Shown here one piece after another: positions 8,046 through 17,735 of a stretch of 64,000 bases of DNA. Every line of letters begins with the position of its first letter. The stretch's first letter is position 1. The notes beneath the pieces were generated by a model, which worked only from the letters and a program-made list of their open reading frames with translations, was not told the origin of the DNA and did not search any database. The stretch comes from Variovorax gracilis. GTDB taxonomy: Bacteria > Pseudomonadota > Gammaproteobacteria > Burkholderiales > Burkholderiaceae_C. The stretch lies in the NCBI RefSeq assembly GCF_030317115.1, contig NZ_JASZYF010000031.1, positions 1-64,000 of the forward strand. Direction: 5' to 3'. The position numbers and the translations under genes are program-made.

Positions 8046-9737
8046 TCAGTCCGGCCGCAGCGCGCTCAGTGCCGCATCGAAGGCCGGCGTACCGCGCTTC
8101 AGGTCGGCCACGATGCGGCCTTCCTTCATGCAGACCAGGCGGTCCGCCAGCGCGGCCTCCCGCCGCAGGTGGGTCGCGATCAGGAGCGTGCGACCGGCGG
8201 CTTGGACCTCGAGACGCTGCAATACATCGTGCGCAGTCGCAGTGTCCAATGCTTCGGTGGGCTCGTCCATCAGCCAAAAGGGTACGTTTCGCAGCAGCAG
8301 CCGTGCCAATGCCAAGCGGCGCGACTGGCCGCCGGAAAGGCCCAGTCCGCCCTCGCCGAGCGGGGTATCGAGGCCCGAGGCCATCGCTCCCACTTCATGC
8401 GCGAGACCGGCTGCGTGCAGCACGCGCCAGATGCGGGTGTCGTCCGCTTCAGCGTTGCCCAGCTTGAGGTTGTCGCGGAGGCTGTCCTGGAAAAGCTCCG
8501 TGCGTTGCGTCAGGAGGCAGTGCGGCTGCACGAGCATTTCGCCGCGCTGCAGCGGCAACTCGCCGGCCAGCGCTGCGAGCAAGGTGGATTTGCCGGCGCC
8601 GCTGGGGCCAATGACCGCCACGCGCTCTCCGGAGGACAGGGTCAATGAGACCTCATGCAATGCGGCTGTCCGACTGCCGGGATGCGCAACGGTGGCTCGG
8701 GTCAGTTGGAGTGCTCTTCCCTCGCCGGGCAAGCCGGGCGCCGTCGGCACGGCCAACAGAGGTTGCGCCATGCGCGGAGCCAGCCGCCTCGCCGCCAGCC
8801 ATGCACGGCCCGCCTCGAGCGCACCGCGACGCAAGGCTGCGAAGGGCTCGACGGCGGTCAGCGCAACCAGCAGTGCGAGTGCCGCCGCCGGCGCGCCAAT
8901 GGTGCCCTCGCCGACAAGCCAGCCCACTGCGACCAGCACCACTGTCAAAGTCAAGGTGCCGGCCATGCCGTAGGCCACGCCAGCGCCGGCCTCCAGACGA
9001 TTGAGCCTCAGGTCGGCTTGGGCGAGATGACGATCCGCCGCGGCGAGCGCGTGCCGCTGGGCATCGATCCGGCCGGCCATGACCAGTTCCGTCTGGCCTG
9101 CCACCAAGTCCACCGCGCGGGCGCGCAAGGCTTCCAGCGCCTGCGCGCGCCGGATCGACGCCGGCCTCGCATGAGCGGCGACCAGCACGGCGATGCCCCA
9201 GCCGGCACCTATCAACCAGAGCACCAGCACGACGCCCATCCATGGACGCATGAAGCCGAGGACGATGCCCGCCAGCATCGCGGCGCCCAGCGCGGCGCCA
9301 GCCGGGACGAGCATGCGCAGGTAGAGCGACTCGAGCGCATCGATGTCGGCCGTGAGGCGGAACAGCAGGCGCGCAGGACGCGCCAACAACTGGCGCGCGG
9401 CATCGGGGCGCGCCCAACCGCGAAAGAGACGCTCTCGCAGGGCGGCCAGCACGGCAAACGTTGCATCGTGCGTGACGAGCCGCTCGCCGTATCGCGACCC
9501 GGTGCGGCACAGCGCGAGCAGACGGATGCCTGCGGACGGCATGAACACGTCGAAGCGAATCGCCGTCAGGGCGTTGAGGCCCGCGAGCGCGGTCGCGGTG
9601 ATGAACCATCCGGAAAGCCCCAGCAGCGCCATGCCCATGAGCACGGTGAGCGCGGCCATCGCCGCGCCGAGCACGAGCCGGCCTGGCTCCGCCAGGAACA
9701 GAAGGATGACCGGGCGAAGGTCTCGCCAGAGCTTCAT
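8046..9737 (-). CDS. cydC: CydC, ABC exporter subunit for cytochrome bd assembly
   Basis: A 563-residue half-transporter with an N-terminal six-helix membrane domain (about residues 1-300) and a C-terminal ATPase domain. Walker A GPSGAGKST is near residue 376, signature LSGGQSRRLALARLL near 470 and Walker B FWLMDEPTEALD near 490. CydDC moves thiols (cysteine/glutathione) and supports haem handling needed to mature CydAB. Its ATG overlaps the cydD stop by 4 bp (ATGA), so the two subunits are translationally coupled. E. coli CydC is 573 residues. Confidence 0.95.
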   Translation of the reverse strand: MKLWRDLRPVILLFLAEPGRLVLGAAMAALTVLMGMALLGLSGWFITATALAGLNALTAIRFDVFMPSAGIRLLALCRTGSRYGERLVTHDATFAVLAALRERLFRGWARPDAARQLLARPARLLFRLTADIDALESLYLRMLVPAGAALGAAMLAGIVLGFMRPWMGVVLVLWLIGAGWGIAVLVAAHARPASIRRAQALEALRARAVDLVAGQTELVMAGRIDAQRHALAAADRHLAQADLRLNRLEAGAGVAYGMAGTLTLTVVLVAVGWLVGEGTIGAPAAALALLVALTAVEPFAALRRGALEAGRAWLAARRLAPRMAQPLLAVPTAPGLPGEGRALQLTRATVAHPGSRTAALHEVSLTLSSGERVAVIGPSGAGKSTLLAALAGELPLQRGEMLVQPHCLLTQRTELFQDSLRDNLKLGNAEADDTRIWRVLHAAGLAHEVGAMASGLDTPLGEGGLGLSGGQSRRLALARLLLRNVPFWLMDEPTEALDTATAHDVLQRLEVQAAGRTLLIATHLRREAALADRLVCMKEGRIVADLKRGTPAFDAALSALRPD

Positions 9738-11413
9738 GCGGCCTCCTCTTCGGGCACGGCATGCAAACGAACCACTCGATGCATTCGCGAGGCGAGCACG
9801 GGATCGTGAGTTGCCACGATCAACGTCCTGCCGCGCGCGAGTTCAAGCAATGCGTCGGCCACACGCTCCGCGGTCTGGGTGTCGAGGTGGGCGGTCGGCT
9901 CGTCGACCAGCAGCAGATCGGCACCGGGATTGGCGGCCAGGCGCGCAAGCGCCAGCCGCACGGCCTCGCCGCCGGAGAGGCCGGTGCCGCCCTCCCCCAA
10001 AGTGTTGCTCGGATGCGCCTGGGCAACGTCATCCAGGGCGGCGAACTGCATCGCGGCTTCGACCTGCGCCGCACGGACGTGCGCACGGCCCATTGCGACA
10101 TTGGCCTGCACCGAACCCGCAAACACGTGCGGCTTCTGGCCCATCCACGCCATGCGACCGCGCAGCGCCACGACCGTGCGCTCCGACAGCGGCACGCCGC
10201 CGATCACGATCTCCCCCTGCTGCACCGGCACAAGGCCGGCGATCAGGCTGAGAAGCGCCGTCTTGCCGGAGCCGCTCGGCCCCATCAGCGCGACATGTTC
10301 GCCAGGGGCCACGCGCAAATCGCTGCCCGCGAACAAAGCGGCCTCACCGGGATGCGAGAAATGCAGTCCATGTACACGCACGGAGGGCGCGCCGGCCACG
10401 GACAGGCCTTGGGGCGATGCACTTGCCTGCGCGCCGGGCAGCGGCACGCCGTCACGCGCCAGTCGATCGAGCGAATCCAGCGCGGCTTCTCCGGCCGCGC
10501 GGTCATGCCACACCGCCGACAGTTCGCGCAGTGGCTCGAAAAATGCAGGTGCCAGCAGCAGGATGAACATGCCCTGCCCCAGGCTCAATCGCGCGCCCCA
10601 GGTGCCGAATTCGAAAGTGCCCAGCAGATGAAAGCCGACATACGCCGCCACCATGGCGACACCCAGCGCCGAGAACAACTCCAGTACGGCAGAGGAAAGG
10701 AAAGCGATGCGAAGGACCGACATCGTTCGCTCGCGCAGGCTCTGGGCTGCCTCACCGAGCCGCCGGGCGGTGGCATCGACGGCGCCAAGGGCGCGCAGCG
10801 TTGCCAAGCCCCGAAGACGATCGAGCAGGAAGGCGTTCATGTCTCCGACTTCGTTCATCTGCGCCTCGCTGGCCGCCTTGGCACGCCAGCCGATGATGGC
10901 CATGAAGATCGGGATCAGCGGCGCCGCGATCAACAGCACGAGCGCCGCCACCCACGACAGGCTTGCCACAGCCACCACGATCACCAGCGGGACCAGCATC
11001 GCGCGCCAGCGGGCTGGGCCATAGCGCACCAGGCAGGGCACCACCGCCTCGGCCTGCTCGGCGATCACGCTGGCGGCGAGTCCCGAAGCGGGCCGTGCAC
11101 TGTCGAGCGGCGAACGCGCTGCCAGCGCAGCAGCCACGCCCTCGCGCAATCGGGACAATTGCAAGCGAGCGGACGCATACACGCGACGCATGCCCCAGGC
11201 CTCCCACGCCGCTCGCATCGACCCCAGCAGCAGAATGCCTGCCGCAGGCCACAACACCGCAGCGATGCCTTCGCCGTCACCCAGCCGCTGCACCGCCCAC
11301 GCAAGCAATGCCGCTTGCGGGATCCACAGCAGCGCGGCAAGACCCTGGACCAGACTTGCCAACCCGGGAGAGCCAAGGGAACGAAGGCCAGAGGTCGATG
11401 CGGGTGGATTCAC
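9734..11413 (-). CDS. cydD: CydD, ABC exporter subunit for cytochrome bd assembly
   Basis: The first gene of the cydDCABX cluster: 559 residues with an N-terminal membrane domain and a C-terminal ATPase. Walker A GPSGSGKTA is near residue 376, signature LSGGEAVRLALARLA near 478 and Walker B DLLLVDEPTAHLD. The start is uncertain. GTG at 11413 puts the 18-bp palindrome upstream as an operator; ATG at 11461 would add 16 residues and place the palindrome inside codons 5-10. Neither has a strong ribosome site. I favour GTG because the shorter protein begins close to the first helix. Confidence 0.92.
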   Translation of the reverse strand: MNPPASTSGLRSLGSPGLASLVQGLAALLWIPQAALLAWAVQRLGDGEGIAAVLWPAAGILLLGSMRAAWEAWGMRRVYASARLQLSRLREGVAAALAARSPLDSARPASGLAASVIAEQAEAVVPCLVRYGPARWRAMLVPLVIVVAVASLSWVAALVLLIAAPLIPIFMAIIGWRAKAASEAQMNEVGDMNAFLLDRLRGLATLRALGAVDATARRLGEAAQSLRERTMSVLRIAFLSSAVLELFSALGVAMVAAYVGFHLLGTFEFGTWGARLSLGQGMFILLLAPAFFEPLRELSAVWHDRAAGEAALDSLDRLARDGVPLPGAQASASPQGLSVAGAPSVRVHGLHFSHPGEAALFAGSDLRVAPGEHVALMGPSGSGKTALLSLIAGLVPVQQGEIVIGGVPLSERTVVALRGRMAWMGQKPHVFAGSVQANVAMGRAHVRAAQVEAAMQFAALDDVAQAHPSNTLGEGGTGLSGGEAVRLALARLAANPGADLLLVDEPTAHLDTQTAERVADALLELARGRTLIVATHDPVLASRMHRVVRLHAVPEEEAA

Positions 11414-11430
11414 TTTTTGAATTCGTGTAA

Positions 11431-11448
11431 TTTCAGTATTTACTGAAA
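11431..11448. promoter_or_regulatory. Perfect 18-bp palindrome, candidate operator of the cyd operon
   Basis: TTTCAGTATTTACTGAAA has two perfect 8-bp arms around a 2-bp centre. On the minus strand a -35-like TTGACG (11452-11457) precedes it, and TGAAAT at a 16-bp spacing (11430-11435) could serve as a weak -10, so the palindrome would cover the promoter spacer. A degenerate copy lies ahead of the GbsR-type gene at 4448-4465. A repressor site is therefore likely. The promoter assignment is weaker than the palindrome itself. Confidence 0.55.
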
Positions 11449-11546
11449 ACTCGTCAATCATAAGAGATGTCACGCTGCGTCGGCGATCTTCGCCGCAAAG
11501 CCCTCGACAAAATGCCATATCCCCATGACGTAACCGCTAAGCTCAG

Positions 11547-12701
11547 GTGTCGATCGACGGAGAACGCCAATTGAAGATCCTTTCCATCACGCCGACCTAC
11601 TTCCCGGAGATCGGGGGTATCGAATCTGTCGTGCGTGAACTCGCGATGTGCATGTCGCGCGGCGGCACGCAGGTCGACGTGGCCCATGTCTCGGCCAACC
11701 ATTCGGTCTTCTCGGCGAGCGAGATGGACGGGATCAAGGTGTTCAGGGTGCCGGTCACGGGCAATCGGCTCGTCGGCTATGCGCGAGGGCTGGGCCGCCT
11801 CGCTTCCGGCTACGACCTCCTGCACGTGCACGATCCGCAACTGATGATGCTGACCGGCAATGTTCTTCTCCAGTGCCGGAACATTCCCGCGATCCTGAGC
11901 CCGCATGGCGGGTTTCATCACACCGGACAGCATCAGGCGTTCAAGCGACTGCATGAACGCTTCCTGATGCGCAGGATGCTGCGCCACTACCGCAAGATCC
12001 TGCCCGGAAGCGATTCCGACATGGCGTATTTCGGCGCCTTCTCGGACAACATCGAGAAGAGCGAACCCGGCATCAGCTTCGCCAAGTTCCAGAATGGCCG
12101 CAGCACCGGTGCGCCAGACCCGACCCGGTGGATCTACTGGGGCCGCTGGTCGCGCAACAAGCGCATCGACGCGGTCATCGACACGGTCGCGATGGCGAGG
12201 GACAACGGCATCGCGATCGACCTGCTGATCGCCGGGCCCGACTTCGACAAGCTCGGCGAATCATTGCAGGCGCGAATCGACGCTCTCCAACTGGGCGGCT
12301 CGGTCCGCATGCATCCCTACATCGAGGACGCCGCGCTCATGCAGGAACTGCAGCAGCGCACCGTGTTCATCACCGGCACCGAGTACGAAGGCTTCGGCAT
12401 CGGCATCGTCGAGGCGATGGCGGCCGGCAAGATCGTGGTCTGCCGCGACATCGAGCCGATCAAAGGCTTCGTCGACAAGTCCGAGACCGGCTTCTTCCTC
12501 GACTTCGACAACGGCCCGCAGGATCTCGCCATCGTGCGCGAGATCACCGGCATGGAGCCCGCGCGCTGCGAGGCGATGTCGTTGGCCGCCCAGCGCAAGG
12601 CCAAACGCTACGACTGGGAATCCGTGGCCATGCGCTTCGCGGAACACTGCGCGAAAGCAGTCTCCGGACAGGGCCAAGCCGACGCCTTGCGCGCCCGCTA
12701 G
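11547..12701 (+). CDS. Glycosyltransferase family 4 (GT-B fold)
   Basis: A 384-residue GT4-type enzyme that transfers a sugar from a nucleotide-sugar to an unknown acceptor. The N-terminal Rossmann half starts LKILSITPTYFPEIGGIESV, the usual GGIE acceptor-side loop. The donor half has GRWSRNKRIDAVI and the E-x7-E motif EYEGFGIGIVEAMAAG near residues 280-295. The start is GTG at 11547; a TTG eight codons later is an alternative. It is divergent from cydD and convergent with the acyltransferase gene: the two stops share a CTAG tetranucleotide. A role in surface polysaccharide is plausible but not shown. Confidence 0.88.
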   Translation: MSIDGERQLKILSITPTYFPEIGGIESVVRELAMCMSRGGTQVDVAHVSANHSVFSASEMDGIKVFRVPVTGNRLVGYARGLGRLASGYDLLHVHDPQLMMLTGNVLLQCRNIPAILSPHGGFHHTGQHQAFKRLHERFLMRRMLRHYRKILPGSDSDMAYFGAFSDNIEKSEPGISFAKFQNGRSTGAPDPTRWIYWGRWSRNKRIDAVIDTVAMARDNGIAIDLLIAGPDFDKLGESLQARIDALQLGGSVRMHPYIEDAALMQELQQRTVFITGTEYEGFGIGIVEAMAAGKIVVCRDIEPIKGFVDKSETGFFLDFDNGPQDLAIVREITGMEPARCEAMSLAAQRKAKRYDWESVAMRFAEHCAKAVSGQGQADALRAR

Positions 12702-13837
12702 CTCGAGACCACCAGTCCGCAGGCCAACAGGCCTGCGAACAGGCCCAGCACCGCACGCCAGGTGGCCGGCCGCGATTCGACCCAGCGATGCAGGAGCAAG
12801 GCCGCCGCGATCGACAGTGCAAAGGTCGCCAGCAGGCCAAGCATGTCGATCCATGGCGTCGCAGGCATCAGATGACTCACCGCGGCGCTCACCAGCAACA
12901 GCACGGGGAAATGGATGAGAAACAGCGAATACGAGATGCGCCCCAGTTGCACCAGCGGCTCGCCCATCGAAGGCCAGGCGGAAGGCTTCAGGCCATTCGA
13001 GTGCTGGACGATGGCGACACCCAGGGCAGTGACCAGTGCCGTCGCGATGCGGCTGCGCCAATCGAGCGCCAGCGCCGCTGCGCCGAGCAGTGCGAGCAGC
13101 ACGACGGCAAAGCCCCAGGTGCTGGTCCGCGTCGCCCGGCCGATCCAGAACACCAGCATGCCCAGCCCGTAGGAGCCGAAGAAATACAGCGCGGTGGAGT
13201 CGAGTTCCTCGTGGCGATTGAAGATCGCGAGCGAAGCGATGACCAGTGCCAGTACGAGCCCGGCGGCGACCCAGCGCGATCGGTCGGGCCGCACGGACCA
13301 TCGCCGCTGCATCAGTTCGGAGAAGGCAATCGCAGCGAGCGCGAGAACGAAGAGTTGGAAATCGATGGCGACGTACCAGACGCCGGTCGACAACGCGTCG
13401 TAGCCGAGCAAGTCCTGCAGCAACAGGCCATGCGCCAGCAGTTGCGCCATGCCGGGCGGTGCGGGCACGGCCTCGTCGTCGAGCCAAGGACGAACCAGGG
13501 CGGCGACCAGCACACAAAAGATCAGCGCCACGAGATACGGCATGACCAGCCGCCCGTAGCGCTGGAAGACGCGCACCACCGGCCGATCGACGCGCAGGAT
13601 GCCATCGGGGGCGAGGCTTCCCGCCGCCAGAAAACCGGCCAGCACAAGAAACACCTGAACCGCCAGGCGTCCATCTTCCGCCAGCCAGCCGAAGAACGCG
13701 GGCGCCAGCGACGAGGCGCCTTCCGGCATCGGGCCGTAGCGCGAGAGGTGATGCCCCACGATCACCGCGCAAGCGATCCCCTTCACCGCATCGAGCAGCG
13801 GCATGCGTCCCACGGCGGTTGGCACTGGAGTGCCCAT
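12698..13837 (-). CDS. Acyltransferase family 3 membrane protein (OafA/WecH-like)
   Basis: A 379-residue integral membrane acyltransferase with about ten hydrophobic segments. The N-terminal block LLDAVKGIACAVIVGHHLSR has the catalytic-type His of acyltransferase 3 proteins, and GVWYVAIDFQLFVL is the usual central Tyr/Asp region. These enzymes O-acetylate or succinylate surface sugars. Together with the convergent GT4 gene this suggests a small surface-glycan locus, but no other glycan genes are nearby. ATG at 13837 is preferred over one 21 bp upstream, which would overlap the neighbouring gene. Confidence 0.85.
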   Translation of the reverse strand: MGTPVPTAVGRMPLLDAVKGIACAVIVGHHLSRYGPMPEGASSLAPAFFGWLAEDGRLAVQVFLVLAGFLAAGSLAPDGILRVDRPVVRVFQRYGRLVMPYLVALIFCVLVAALVRPWLDDEAVPAPPGMAQLLAHGLLLQDLLGYDALSTGVWYVAIDFQLFVLALAAIAFSELMQRRWSVRPDRSRWVAAGLVLALVIASLAIFNRHEELDSTALYFFGSYGLGMLVFWIGRATRTSTWGFAVVLLALLGAAALALDWRSRIATALVTALGVAIVQHSNGLKPSAWPSMGEPLVQLGRISYSLFLIHFPVLLLVSAAVSHLMPATPWIDMLGLLATFALSIAAALLLHRWVESRPATWRAVLGLFAGLLACGLVVSS

Positions 13838-13847
13838 TGTCAGGCGC

Positions 13848-14810
13848 TCAGACCGCAAGTCTGCGGCGCGCGTCCTGGTATTCGCGCTTGAGCTTCTCGA
13901 TGAAAGCGGCAGCGCTCGCCACCTCGGTGACAGCGCCGATGCCCTGGCCCGAACCCCAGATGTCCTTCCACGCCTTGGCCTTGCTGCCTTCGCCGCCGCC
14001 GAAATTCATGGTCTTCAGGTCACCCTCGGGCAGGTTGGCCGGGTCCATGCCCGCTGCCACGATGCTCGGCGCCAGATAGTTGCCGTGCACGCCGGTGAAC
14101 AGGTTCGAATAGACGATGTCGTCGGACGTGCCTTCGACGATGGCCTGCTTGTACTCAGCGCTCGCTCGCGCTTCTTCGGTCGCAATGAAGGCCGTTCCGA
14201 TGTAGGCGAAGTCGGCGCCCATGGCCTGCGCCGCCAGCACTGCACCGCCGGTGGCGATGGAGCCCGAGAGCGCGATAGGGCCGTCGAACCACTGGCGGAT
14301 TTCCTGCACCAGCGCGAAGGGGCTTTTCACGCCCGCGTGGCCGCCGGCACCGGCAGCCACGGCGATGATGCCGTCGGCGCCCTTCTCGATTGCCTTCCTC
14401 GCGAAGTTGTTGTTGATGATGTCGTGCAGCGTTACGCCGCCATAGCTGTGGACCGCGTCGTTGACATCGGTGCGCGCGCCGAGCGAGGTGATCACGATCG
14501 GCACCTTGTACTTGACGACCATTTCCATGTCGTGCTCGAGCCGGTCATTGCTCTTGTGCACGATCTGGTTGATGGCGAACGGGGCTGCCGGCTTGTCCGG
14601 ATTCGCCTTGTTGTGAGCCGCGAGCTCCTCGGTGATTTCCGCGAGCCAGTCTTCGAGCTGCGACGCGGGTCGCGCGTTGAGCGCCGGCATCGAGCCCACC
14701 ACGCCCGCCTTGCACTGCGCGATCACCAGCTTGGGGTTGCTGATGATGAACAACGGCGAGCCGATGATGGGCAACGGCAGATTGGCGAGCACGGGCGGCA
14801 ACTTGGACAT
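13848..14810 (-). CDS. Nitronate monooxygenase (2-nitropropane dioxygenase family)
   Basis: A 320-residue FMN-dependent TIM-barrel enzyme that oxidises alkyl nitronates. Family features are LPLPIIGSPLFIISNPKLV at the N-terminus, VIAVAAGAGGHAG (about residues 150-162), ALSGSIATGGAVLAAQAMGAD (FMN phosphate site) and GTAFIATEEA. It sits 10 bp upstream of the acyltransferase and 88 bp downstream of the acyl-CoA dehydrogenase gene. In Burkholderiales this family often accompanies fatty-acid oxidation genes, so some members may act on acyl-CoA-like or lipid substrates. Confidence 0.92.
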   Translation of the reverse strand: MSKLPPVLANLPLPIIGSPLFIISNPKLVIAQCKAGVVGSMPALNARPASQLEDWLAEITEELAAHNKANPDKPAAPFAINQIVHKSNDRLEHDMEMVVKYKVPIVITSLGARTDVNDAVHSYGGVTLHDIINNNFARKAIEKGADGIIAVAAGAGGHAGVKSPFALVQEIRQWFDGPIALSGSIATGGAVLAAQAMGADFAYIGTAFIATEEARASAEYKQAIVEGTSDDIVYSNLFTGVHGNYLAPSIVAAGMDPANLPEGDLKTMNFGGGEGSKAKAWKDIWGSGQGIGAVTEVASAAAFIEKLKREYQDARRRLAV

Positions 14811-14898
14811 GAGGTCTCCGAGGAAATGTTGGATGAAGCTTTATAGGGTCATGCGCAGGCCGCGCCCGTCCGCTGAGTGACAGGCGCGGCGTACGCGT

Positions 14899-16689
14899 TC
14901 AGAAGGATTCGAGAGCGAGCGCGGTGACGCTGTCGGCTCCATCGACGATGCTGTCGCGAAGGCCCGGCGCCTTGTTCAGGATGTGCTCGGCATAGAAGCG
15001 CGCAGTGGCGATCTTGGCCTTCATGAAGGCCACGTCAGTCCCGGCCTTCGCCAGGTCTTCTGCGATCAGCAGGGAGCGCGCGAGTTGCCAGCCCACGACC
15101 ACATTGCCCGCGAGCATCAGGTACGGCACGCTGCCCGCGAACACGGCGTTCGGCGATGCCTTGGTCTGGCCGGCCACGAACTCGACCACGTCGACGAACG
15201 CTTCGCGGGCGGCCTTCAGGCGTCTTGCCATTGCCAATGCATCGGGCGTGTCGCGCTTCGCGAGTTCGGCTTCGGTCTTCTCGATCTGCGCGGCGATCGC
15301 CTTCGCGGTCTGGCCGCCGTCACGCGCGGTCTTGCGGCCCACGAGATCGTTGGCCTGGATCGCGGTCGTGCCCTCGTAGATCGTCAGGATCTTGGCGTCG
15401 CGCAGGTACTGCGCCGCACCGGTCTCCTCGATGAAGCCCATGCCGCCGTGCACCTGCACGCCAAGCGAGGCCACTTCCAGGCTCATCTCGGTGCTATAGC
15501 CCTTGACCAGCGGCACCAGGTATTCATAGAAGGCCTGGTTCTGCTTGCGCGTGTCGGCATCGGAGTGATGGTGCGCCGCGTCGTAGGCAGCAGCCGCCAC
15601 GGTGGCCATCGCGCGGCAACCCTCGGTGTAGGCACGCATCGTCATCAGCATGCGCTTCACGTCGGGGTGATGAATGATCGGCGCGCTGGCGTTGAGCGAG
15701 CCATCGACCGGGCGACTCTGCACGCGATCCTTGGCATAGCCCACTGCATGCTGGTAGGCGCGTTCTGCAATGGCGATGCCCTGCATTCCCACCGCATAGC
15801 GGGCCGAGTTCATCATGATGAACATGTATTCCAGGCCGCGGTTTTCCTGGCCGACCAGGTAGCCTACCGCACCGCCGTGGTCGCCATATTGCAGAACGGC
15901 GGTTGGAGACGCCTTGATGCCCAGCTTGTGCTCGATGCTCACGCAATGCACGTCGTTGCGCGCACCCAGCGAGCCGTCCTGGTTCACGAGGAACTTGGGC
16001 ACCACGAACAGACTGATGCCCTTGACGCCCTCGGGCGCTCCGGTCACGCGCGCCAGCACGAGATGCACGATGTTCTCGGCCATGTCGTGCTCGCCGTAGG
16101 TGATGAAGATCTTGGTGCCGAACACCTTGTAGGTGCCATCGGGCTGCGGCTCGGCACGGCTGCGCACCATCGCGAGGTCGCTGCCTGCCTGCGGCTCCGT
16201 CAGGTTCATCGTGCCCGTCCACTGGCCGCTCACGAGCTTCTCGAGGTAAGTCGCCTTGAGTTCGTCCGAGCCGGCCGTGAGCAACGCCTCGGTCGCGCCG
16301 TCAGTCAGGAGGGGGCACAACGCGAAGCTCATGTTGGCCGAGTTCAGCATCTCGCCACACGCCGCGCCGATCGTCTTGGGCAGGCCCTGTCCACCGAAAT
16401 CTGCCGGGTGCTGCAAGCCCTGCCAGCCGCCCGCGACGTACTGCGCAAAAGCTTCCTTGAAGCCAGGGGTCGTCGTGACCTTGCCGTCCTTGAACGAGGA
16501 TGGTTCCCGATCGCCCGCCACGTTCAGCGGTGCGACCACATCCTGGTTGAAGCGTGCGCATTCCTCGAGCACGGCCTGTGCGGTTTCGAGGCCGGCTTCT
16601 TCGAGGCCCGGCATCTGCGAGACCTGCGCGATGTTCGCGAGGTGCTCGATGTCGAACAGCATGTCCTTGAGTGGAGCGATGTAGCTCAT
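14899..16689 (-). CDS. Acyl-CoA dehydrogenase, long form with C-terminal extension
   Basis: A 596-residue FAD flavoprotein introducing an alpha-beta double bond in acyl-CoA. It is the long form: N-terminal helical domain, a middle beta domain with MNLTEPQAGSDLAMVRS (about 155-171), a C-terminal helical domain with YLRDAKILTIYEGTTAIQ, where the Glu of YEGTT (about 438) is the catalytic base, and an extra 120-residue domain as in DmdC/FadE-type proteins. Electrons should pass to EtfAB, encoded 99 bp upstream. A hairpin terminator lies in that gap, so co-transcription with etfBA is probably only partial. Confidence 0.95.
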   Translation of the reverse strand: MSYIAPLKDMLFDIEHLANIAQVSQMPGLEEAGLETAQAVLEECARFNQDVVAPLNVAGDREPSSFKDGKVTTTPGFKEAFAQYVAGGWQGLQHPADFGGQGLPKTIGAACGEMLNSANMSFALCPLLTDGATEALLTAGSDELKATYLEKLVSGQWTGTMNLTEPQAGSDLAMVRSRAEPQPDGTYKVFGTKIFITYGEHDMAENIVHLVLARVTGAPEGVKGISLFVVPKFLVNQDGSLGARNDVHCVSIEHKLGIKASPTAVLQYGDHGGAVGYLVGQENRGLEYMFIMMNSARYAVGMQGIAIAERAYQHAVGYAKDRVQSRPVDGSLNASAPIIHHPDVKRMLMTMRAYTEGCRAMATVAAAAYDAAHHHSDADTRKQNQAFYEYLVPLVKGYSTEMSLEVASLGVQVHGGMGFIEETGAAQYLRDAKILTIYEGTTAIQANDLVGRKTARDGGQTAKAIAAQIEKTEAELAKRDTPDALAMARRLKAAREAFVDVVEFVAGQTKASPNAVFAGSVPYLMLAGNVVVGWQLARSLLIAEDLAKAGTDVAFMKAKIATARFYAEHILNKAPGLRDSIVDGADSVTALALESF

Positions 16690-16731
16690 GTTTGTCTCCT
16701 ATGGCCCTGCGGCCGAATGCGAACCGATGCG

Positions 16732-16757
16732 AAAAAAAAGGCATCGCGAACGATGCC
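16732..16757 (-). terminator. Rho-independent terminator after etfA
   Basis: On the minus strand a 7-bp stem GGCATCG/CGATGCC closes a TTCG tetraloop and is followed by eight T residues. It lies between the etfA stop (16789) and the acyl-CoA dehydrogenase start (16689), so it should end most etfBA transcripts. Confidence 0.85.
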
Positions 16758-16788
16758 CTTTGGCTCGAACATCGAGTGGGGGTCTATC

Positions 16789-17724
16789 TCAAAGTGCCTT
16801 GACCAGTTCCGGCACGGCCGTGAACAGGTCAGCCACGAGGCCGTAGTCGGCCACGCTGAAGATCGGGGCCTCTTCGTCCTTGTTGATCGCCACGATCACC
16901 TTGGAGTCCTTCATGCCGGCCAGGTGCTGGATCGCGCCCGAGATGCCCGCTGCGATGTAGAGCTGCGGCGCGACGATCTTGCCCGTCTGCCCCACCTGCC
17001 AGTCGTTCGGGGCGTAGCCCGCGTCCACGGCGGCGCGGCTCGCGCCCAGGCCCGCGTTGAGCTTGTCCGCGAGAGGCGCCATCACCTCGGTGAACTTCTC
17101 CGCGCTGCCCAGCGCCCGGCCGCCCGAGACGATGATCTTGGCCGCCGTCAGCTCGGGGCGTTCGCTCTTGGTCACCTCGCGGCCCACGAAGCTCGACTTG
17201 CCGCTGTCGGCCACGCCGTCCACGGTCTCGATGGCTGCGCTGCCGCCGGTGGCGGCTGCCGCATCGAAGCCCGTCGTGCGCACGGTGGCGACCTTGATGG
17301 AGTCGGAACTTTGCACGATGGCAATGGCGTTGCCGGCATAGATCGGGCGCTCGAAGGTGTCCGGGCTGTCCACCTTGGTGATGTCGCTGATCTGGGCGAC
17401 GTCCAGCTTGGCGGCAACCCGTGGCGCCACGTTCTTGCCGTTGGCCGTGGCCGGGAACAGGATGTGGCTGTAGTTCTTGGCAATGGCGAGAACTTGCGCT
17501 GCAACGTTCTCCGCGAGGTTCTCGGCCAGGCTCGGGCTGTCGGCCACGATCACCTTGGCAACGCCGGCCACCTGGGCAGCGGCCTTGCCGGCTTCGGCGG
17601 CGTTGGCACCGGCCACCAGCACGTGGACATCGCCGCTGGCACAGGCAATCCCTGCGGTCACGGTGTTCAGGGTCGCCGGCTTGAGCGTGGCGTGGTCGTG
17701 TTCGGCAATAACAAGTACGGTCAT
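16789..17724 (-). CDS. etfA: Electron transfer flavoprotein alpha subunit
   Basis: A 311-residue FAD-binding ETF alpha subunit, accepting electrons from acyl-CoA dehydrogenases and passing them to ETF-quinone oxidoreductase. The N-terminal domain begins [18 protein letters not shown]. The FAD-binding C-terminal half has [31 protein letters not shown] and [20 protein letters not shown], the canonical ETF-alpha signature. It lies 11 bp after etfB, followed by a strong terminator. Confidence 0.97.
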   Translation of the reverse strand: MTVLVIAEHDHATLKPATLNTVTAGIACASGDVHVLVAGANAAEAGKAAAQVAGVAKVIVADSPSLAENLAENVAAQVLAIAKNYSHILFPATANGKNVAPRVAAKLDVAQISDITKVDSPDTFERPIYAGNAIAIVQSSDSIKVATVRTTGFDAAAATGGSAAIETVDGVADSGKSSFVGREVTKSERPELTAAKIIVSGGRALGSAEKFTEVMAPLADKLNAGLGASRAAVDAGYAPNDWQVGQTGKIVAPQLYIAAGISGAIQHLAGMKDSKVIVAINKDEEAPIFSVADYGLVADLFTAVPELVKAL

Positions 17725-17735
17725 GTCGTTCTTCC

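Noticed and set aside
12698-12701. Shared CTAG of two convergent stop codons
   Set aside because: It is a neat overlap but common in compact genomes and carries no extra information.
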